This document shows, piece after piece, positions 44,396 to 48,273 of a stretch of 48,273 bases of DNA. The stretch spans positions 1-48,273 of the forward strand of contig NZ_AOMT01000011.1 in NCBI RefSeq assembly GCF_000696305.2. The letters are read 5' to 3'. Made by a program: the position numbers and the translations under genes. Positions within the stretch are counted from its first letter, which is position 1. Each line of letters starts with the position of its first letter. The DNA comes from Moraxella bovoculi 237. GTDB lineage: Bacteria > Pseudomonadota > Gammaproteobacteria > Pseudomonadales > Moraxellaceae. The notes below the pieces were generated by a model. It saw only the letters and a program-made list of their open reading frames with translations. It was not told the DNA's origin and searched no databases.

Positions 44396-45367
44396 ATGAA
44401 AACTTTACTAAAATCTTTAAGTCTAGCCGTTATTCTATCTTTGGGTACGGCGCACGCCAACATTAACGAAGCGCAGATTCGCGCCACCCTTAACGGCGCT
44501 GGTCTTAGCATTCCTGTTGAGAGCATACAGCCGAGCCCGATCAGCTCCTTGTTGCTGCTTAGCCTTGGGCAAGGTCAAGAGCCCCTACTCATCACACATG
44601 ACCTAAACTATGTCATTCAAGGCAACATCGAGCCCAATCCAAGCCCAAAAGCAGCCACAGGCAACCACCCAAAGGCCAAAGCCGGCACACCCATCACGAA
44701 TGCTCATAAGGCTGATCTGCTTGCCAACATGACAGTTCTAAAAAACATCGATCAACAAGCCGCCTTCTACCACACGAATGTTGATGGCTTGCTGTGGGGC
44801 GTTTCTGCCAGTGGAACGCCATTTTTGGTGAGCAGTGATGGACGTTATTTCATCAATGGGGAGATTTCAGTCATCGAAGATGGTCTGTTTGCAGGTCTAG
44901 ACACTGACTTTGAATACGCCAAGAATCGCCATGCCCTAGGCCAGCTCGATCAAGAAACCTTAGCCATCTACCCCGCCAAAGGCACCGAGCGCGCTGTGGT
45001 CTATATTGCCACCGACATCAACTGTCCGTATTGCAAGATTTTCCATAGTAAAATCAATGAGTTCAATAATAAAGGAATCACCATTAAGGCGATCGGCTAC
45101 CCTGTCTATGATGAATCACCAGAACCGATGCGACAAATTTGGTGCGAAAGCGACAATACCAAACGCGCCTCTCTACTCTCTGCAGCCATGCGTGGCATCC
45201 GCATCAGAGCAACCTGCCAAGGCGACGAGAATAACCTTACCCACAACCAGCTCGCCGCACAGTCTTTGGCGATATTTGCCACACCTGCCATCTTCAACGA
45301 TCAAGGCGAGCTGTTCCAAGGTGATTTTAATGGCGAAGAATTTTTAGAATTTCTAAATATTAAATAG
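44396..45367 (+). CDS. DsbC-like thiol:disulfide isomerase with a duplicated N-terminal domain
   Basis: Periplasmic disulfide isomerase candidate. The signal peptide ends ...LSLGTAHA-N (about residue 21). The thioredoxin-fold domain has the redox motif NCPYC (Cys210, Cys213), YIATDINCPYCKIFHSKINE, and the cis-Pro segment FATPAIF. The protein has 323 residues against about 235 for DsbC. The extra length is explained by two DsbC_N-like units: EPLLITHDLNYVIQGNI (about 62-78) and TPFLVSSDGRYFINGEI (about 142-158), joined by a Pro/Lys/Ala-rich linker. In DsbC this unit forms the dimer interface. The gene follows rsuA in the same direction. Confidence 0.82.
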   Translation: MKTLLKSLSLAVILSLGTAHANINEAQIRATLNGAGLSIPVESIQPSPISSLLLLSLGQGQEPLLITHDLNYVIQGNIEPNPSPKAATGNHPKAKAGTPITNAHKADLLANMTVLKNIDQQAAFYHTNVDGLLWGVSASGTPFLVSSDGRYFINGEISVIEDGLFAGLDTDFEYAKNRHALGQLDQETLAIYPAKGTERAVVYIATDINCPYCKIFHSKINEFNNKGITIKAIGYPVYDESPEPMRQIWCESDNTKRASLLSAAMRGIRIRATCQGDENNLTHNQLAAQSLAIFATPAIFNDQGELFQGDFNGEEFLEFLNIK

Positions 45368-45418
45368 AAAAAATGGGCGGTAAATTACTCAAGGTTTACC
45401 GTCCATTCATACTTGCCA

Positions 45419-46000
45419 TTAAGGTAGGATAACATTATCTATCTTCCACTGCGTCAGCCCATGCCGAGACAGTCGAACATCGACATCCTTGCCTTGCACG
45501 CTTGTCTTTACAGAAAAGCAGTTGATGCCGCGGTAGCCAAGCTGATGATTTTTATCATTATTCTGATCGACATCTGTCGCTTGGTTTGGCTCGCTATCAT
45601 CCAATGACTGCCACGCATCGCCCAATACGACCAAATCAGCAATGCTGGCATCAGTTGCTTGTATCTCGCCCTTGCTTAGACGAATGGCATTATCGTATGT
45701 AATGACATTGTCAATACTACCATCGATCATAGTCTTATCTATATTGTTAAGTTTTTCTTGATTAATTCCTAGAAATTCAAGCTCTTTTGGCACTTCTTGA
45801 GCAAGGTTATCCGCATTGGTATAAAGCTGTGTCTTTAGATTGCTGCGCAGAGTATCAAAATCCACCGCCTGCACAATGGGCAGATAATCACCTCTCTCAT
45901 AAGCCTGATTGAGCTGATAAAGTCGATAATACGGTGACACGCCTGCGATGATCAAGACAATAACGAGCAGAAAAAGGCTTATTTTTAGGGCAGTTTTCAT
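45419..46000 (-). CDS. DUF2939-family membrane-anchored protein
   Basis: A protein of unknown function, 193 residues from the ATG at 46000 (MKTALKISLFLLVIVLIIAG). One N-terminal membrane segment is followed by SPYYRLYQLNQAYERGDY and VDFDTLRSNLKTQL, the signature of DUF2939, and a periplasmic beta-rich tail ending RLSRHGLTQWKIDNVILP. Most likely an anchored periplasmic protein. Nothing in the surroundings indicates a role. Bases 46001-46149 up to dnaJ hold no gene. Confidence 0.8.
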   Translation of the reverse strand: MKTALKISLFLLVIVLIIAGVSPYYRLYQLNQAYERGDYLPIVQAVDFDTLRSNLKTQLYTNADNLAQEVPKELEFLGINQEKLNNIDKTMIDGSIDNVITYDNAIRLSKGEIQATDASIADLVVLGDAWQSLDDSEPNQATDVDQNNDKNHQLGYRGINCFSVKTSVQGKDVDVRLSRHGLTQWKIDNVILP

Positions 46001-46149
46001 AAACAAATCCAAAATGACAATGAATGCATTATTTTGCCATAAATTGGTGAAAGCCTTAGAAAAATTTGCGATTTTTCGGCGCTTTTAACTTGATAAATAA
46101 GGCAAAACCACCATAAAAGGCAAAACTATTTTGACACTGTGGAATTAAT

Positions 46150-47319
46150 ATGAGCAGAGATTTTTATACCGTTTTGGGTGTGGACAAGTCGGCTGACGAA
46201 AAAGAAATCAAAAAAGCCTACCGCCGTTTGGCGATGAAGTACCACCCTGACAAAAATCCAGACGACCCAAGCGCTGAAGAGAAATTCAAAGAAGCGACAA
46301 TGGCTTATGAGGTGCTCTCCGACGCCCAAAAACGCGCCAGCTATGATCGCATGGGGCATGATGCTTTTGAACAAGGCATGAATAATGGCGGATTCGGCGG
46401 CGCTGGTGGCTTCCATGGCGACTTTGGCGATATCTTTGGTGACATCTTTGGTCAGGCATTCGGCGGCGGTTCTGGTGGCGGATTTGGCGACTTCTTTGGT
46501 GGATCTCGCTCATCACGCGCTCGTGCCAGCAAGGGTTCCGACTTACTTTATCGCCTAAGCCTAAGCCTAGAAGAGGCTGTCAAAGGCTGCAAAAAAGAGA
46601 TTCAATTTAGCTCATCAGTCAGCTGTAGCACCTGTAACGGCAAAGGCGCGAAGTCAGACGCTGACATCACCACCTGTAGCACTTGTCATGGGCAAGGTCA
46701 GGTTCGCATGCAGCAAGGCTTCTTTGTCATGCAGCAGACTTGCCCAGACTGTCATGGCACTGGCAAGACCATCAAAAACCCTTGCCCAGACTGCCACGGC
46801 GAAGGCAAACAACAAAAATCTCAAACCCTAGAAGTCTCCATCCCTGCCGGTGTGGACGATGGCGACCGCGTGCGCCTATCAGGCAAAGGCGAAGCGGGTG
46901 ATGCAGGCATGCCAAATGGCGATCTGTATGTAGAAATCCATGTCAAACCGCACGAGATCTTCACACGTAACGGTGCCGATCTACACATGGATGTTCCTGT
47001 GGATATCGCCACCGCTGCCATTGGCGATGAAGTTGAAGTGCCTACTTTGGATGGTCGCCTCAAGATTAAAGTCTCTGAAGGTACTCAAAATGGCAAACTG
47101 CTGCGCGTGCGTGGCAAAGGCGTAACCACGGTTCGTGGCGGAATGCAAGGCGATCTGATCTGCCGCATCATCGTTGAGACACCAACCAACCTGACCCACG
47201 AACAAAAAGAGCTACTGCGTCGATTCCAAGCCAGCCTTGGTAAAGACAATCAAGCCTCTGCCAAGAAAAAAGGCTTTTTTGACAAAATCAAAGACGACGT
47301 AAAAGACCTTTTTGATTAA
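46150..47319 (+). CDS. dnaJ: Chaperone protein DnaJ
   Basis: Hsp40 co-chaperone that delivers substrates to DnaK and stimulates its ATPase. The 389 residues show the J domain with [11 protein letters not shown] (HPD near 33-35), a Gly/Phe-rich region (about 77-125), the zinc-binding domain with four CxxCxGxG repeats ([32 protein letters not shown]), and the C-terminal peptide-binding domain. Full-length, type I. DnaK and grpE are not in the window. I see no clear sigma-32 promoter. Confidence 0.97.
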   Translation: MSRDFYTVLGVDKSADEKEIKKAYRRLAMKYHPDKNPDDPSAEEKFKEATMAYEVLSDAQKRASYDRMGHDAFEQGMNNGGFGGAGGFHGDFGDIFGDIFGQAFGGGSGGGFGDFFGGSRSSRARASKGSDLLYRLSLSLEEAVKGCKKEIQFSSSVSCSTCNGKGAKSDADITTCSTCHGQGQVRMQQGFFVMQQTCPDCHGTGKTIKNPCPDCHGEGKQQKSQTLEVSIPAGVDDGDRVRLSGKGEAGDAGMPNGDLYVEIHVKPHEIFTRNGADLHMDVPVDIATAAIGDEVEVPTLDGRLKIKVSEGTQNGKLLRVRGKGVTTVRGGMQGDLICRIIVETPTNLTHEQKELLRRFQASLGKDNQASAKKKGFFDKIKDDVKDLFD

Positions 47320-47336
47320 TCAAACACGCCCAAAAC

Positions 47337-47362
47337 AAGCACGGTAAATCATTGCCGTGCTT
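47337..47362 (+). terminator. Terminator after dnaJ
   Basis: An 8-bp stem, AAGCACGG with CCGTGCTT, loop of 10, T5 tail; 18 bases past the dnaJ stop. Confidence 0.8.
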
Positions 47363-47440
47363 TTTGCATTTTCATTTGTGAAATTTTTGGGTATAATCAA
47401 AGTGAATTCACAAACTTTTAATTGGTAATAAGGGATCATC

Positions 47441-48241
47441 ATGAGCAGCATCAACATCGGTATCATGGGCGCATCAGGTCGCATGGGTAGAATGCTATTA
47501 CAAGCCACGCTGGATAATCCACATACCACCCTCAAAGGCGCATTCGTGCGTAGTGTCTCGAGCCTTATCGGTGTGGATGCAGGCGAATTTATCGGCTCTG
47601 ACAAAAATGGCATCGCATTATCGACGTTAGATGTCGCAGAATTGGGTGCGCTGATTGATTTTAGTCTACCAGAAGCGCTTGATGAAGTGCTGGCGCAATG
47701 CGTCATCAATAAAGTTGCGCTGGTGATGGGTGTAACAGGCTTATCCGAAGATCAAGAAGCCAAGCTAAAAGAAGCCAGTCAATTCATCCCGATCGTCTAT
47801 GCGGGCAACTTCTCCACTGGCGTGAATTTGAGCCTAAATCTTCTTGCTACCACCGCCAAGGTGCTTGGTATGGATGCGGATGTTGAGATCATCGAGCATC
47901 ACCACAAGCACAAGATTGATGCGCCATCAGGCACCGCCCTTATGATGGCAAAATCTGTCGCCGATGCCCGCAATCAAAGCCTAAAAACAGCGCTCGTACA
48001 CGGAAGACAAGGTGAATCTAAGCGCACCGCAGGCGAAATCGGCATGCATGCGATTCGTGGTGGCGAGATCGTGGGCGAGCATACGGTTGGATTTATCATG
48101 GATGGCGAGATCATCGAGATCACCCATAAGGCGATGAGCCGCATGACCTTTGCAGCTGGTGCTGTCCGTGCTGCCGTATGGGCAAGCAGTCAGCCTGCTG
48201 GACTGTACGACATGCAGGATGTGCTAGGTCTAAAGGCTTAA
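47441..48241 (+). CDS. dapB: 4-hydroxy-tetrahydrodipicolinate reductase
   Basis: Second committed step of diaminopimelate/lysine synthesis, reducing hydroxy-tetrahydrodipicolinate with NAD(P)H. The 266 residues have the nucleotide-binding loop GIMGASGRMGRML, the substrate-site motif EHHHKHKIDAPSGTA with the catalytic His and Lys, and RGGEIVGEHTVGF. Typical length. It follows dnaJ after a terminator, a neighbourhood common in Pseudomonas and relatives. AAGGGA precedes the ATG. The last 32 bases of the window hold only the start of a possible terminator. Confidence 0.96.
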   Translation: MSSINIGIMGASGRMGRMLLQATLDNPHTTLKGAFVRSVSSLIGVDAGEFIGSDKNGIALSTLDVAELGALIDFSLPEALDEVLAQCVINKVALVMGVTGLSEDQEAKLKEASQFIPIVYAGNFSTGVNLSLNLLATTAKVLGMDADVEIIEHHHKHKIDAPSGTALMMAKSVADARNQSLKTALVHGRQGESKRTAGEIGMHAIRGGEIVGEHTVGFIMDGEIIEITHKAMSRMTFAAGAVRAAVWASSQPAGLYDMQDVLGLKA

Positions 48242-48273
48242 ATTAAGTCAAATAAAAAAAGCGTTCTCAATGA

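Overview
The window reads as chromosomal DNA of a Moraxella, most likely Moraxella bovoculi. The type V-A effector encoded at 31735-35856 matches, as far as I can recall it, the well-known MbCas12a of strain 237 (1373 residues, same repeat). The housekeeping genes and their order (gltA facing sdhCDAB, then sucAB-lpd; pepA facing lptFG) also fit Moraxellaceae. No database could be searched, so the species call rests on memory of that protein.

Layout. 1-5996: sucA-sucB-lpd, the 2-oxoglutarate dehydrogenase complex, on the minus strand with its own promoter. 5997-12720: an AT-rich accessory island between sdhB and sucA. It holds four tandem precursor/immunity-like modules (two intact, two broken), an orphan immunity-like gene, a periplasmic C39 peptidase and a frameshifted outer-membrane barrel gene. 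The precursors carry a Sec signal peptide followed by a second, double-glycine-type leader ending in Gly-Ala, which looks like a bacteriocin-type system processed in the periplasm. 12721-18447: sdhCDAB and the divergent gltA. 18536-28443: tex, an orphan ompR, lptFG, pepA, an aromatic/aspartate aminotransferase and a LysR regulator. 28592-36175: a complete type V-A CRISPR-Cas locus with 17 repeats, leader, cas2, cas1, cas4 and cas12a, plus a divergent single-repeat RNA gene. 36189-48241: sstT, rraA, an RluA-type synthase, an ArsR regulator with a flavin monooxygenase, a peptide-binding lipoprotein flanked by a duplicated small-RNA-like module, yigZ, rsuA, a dsbC-like gene, a DUF2939 gene, dnaJ and dapB.

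Two systems stand out. (1) Beside the cas12a promoter lies a lone Cas12a repeat (36001-36036) on the opposite strand, with its own extended -10 box. The 10 bases after it are identical to bases 35941-35950, which sit directly 3' of a TTTA PAM and just upstream of the cas12a -35 box; the match then breaks down. This is the architecture of a crRNA-like autorepressor of cas12a (the CreR class, which I recall being described for type V-A). (2) The 6-12.7 kb island combines Sec-exported double-glycine precursors with a Sec-exported C39 peptidase and no ABC transporter. It also shows A6/A7 tract switching that separates intact from broken copies, and a conserved 5' UTR dyad with a covarying base pair.
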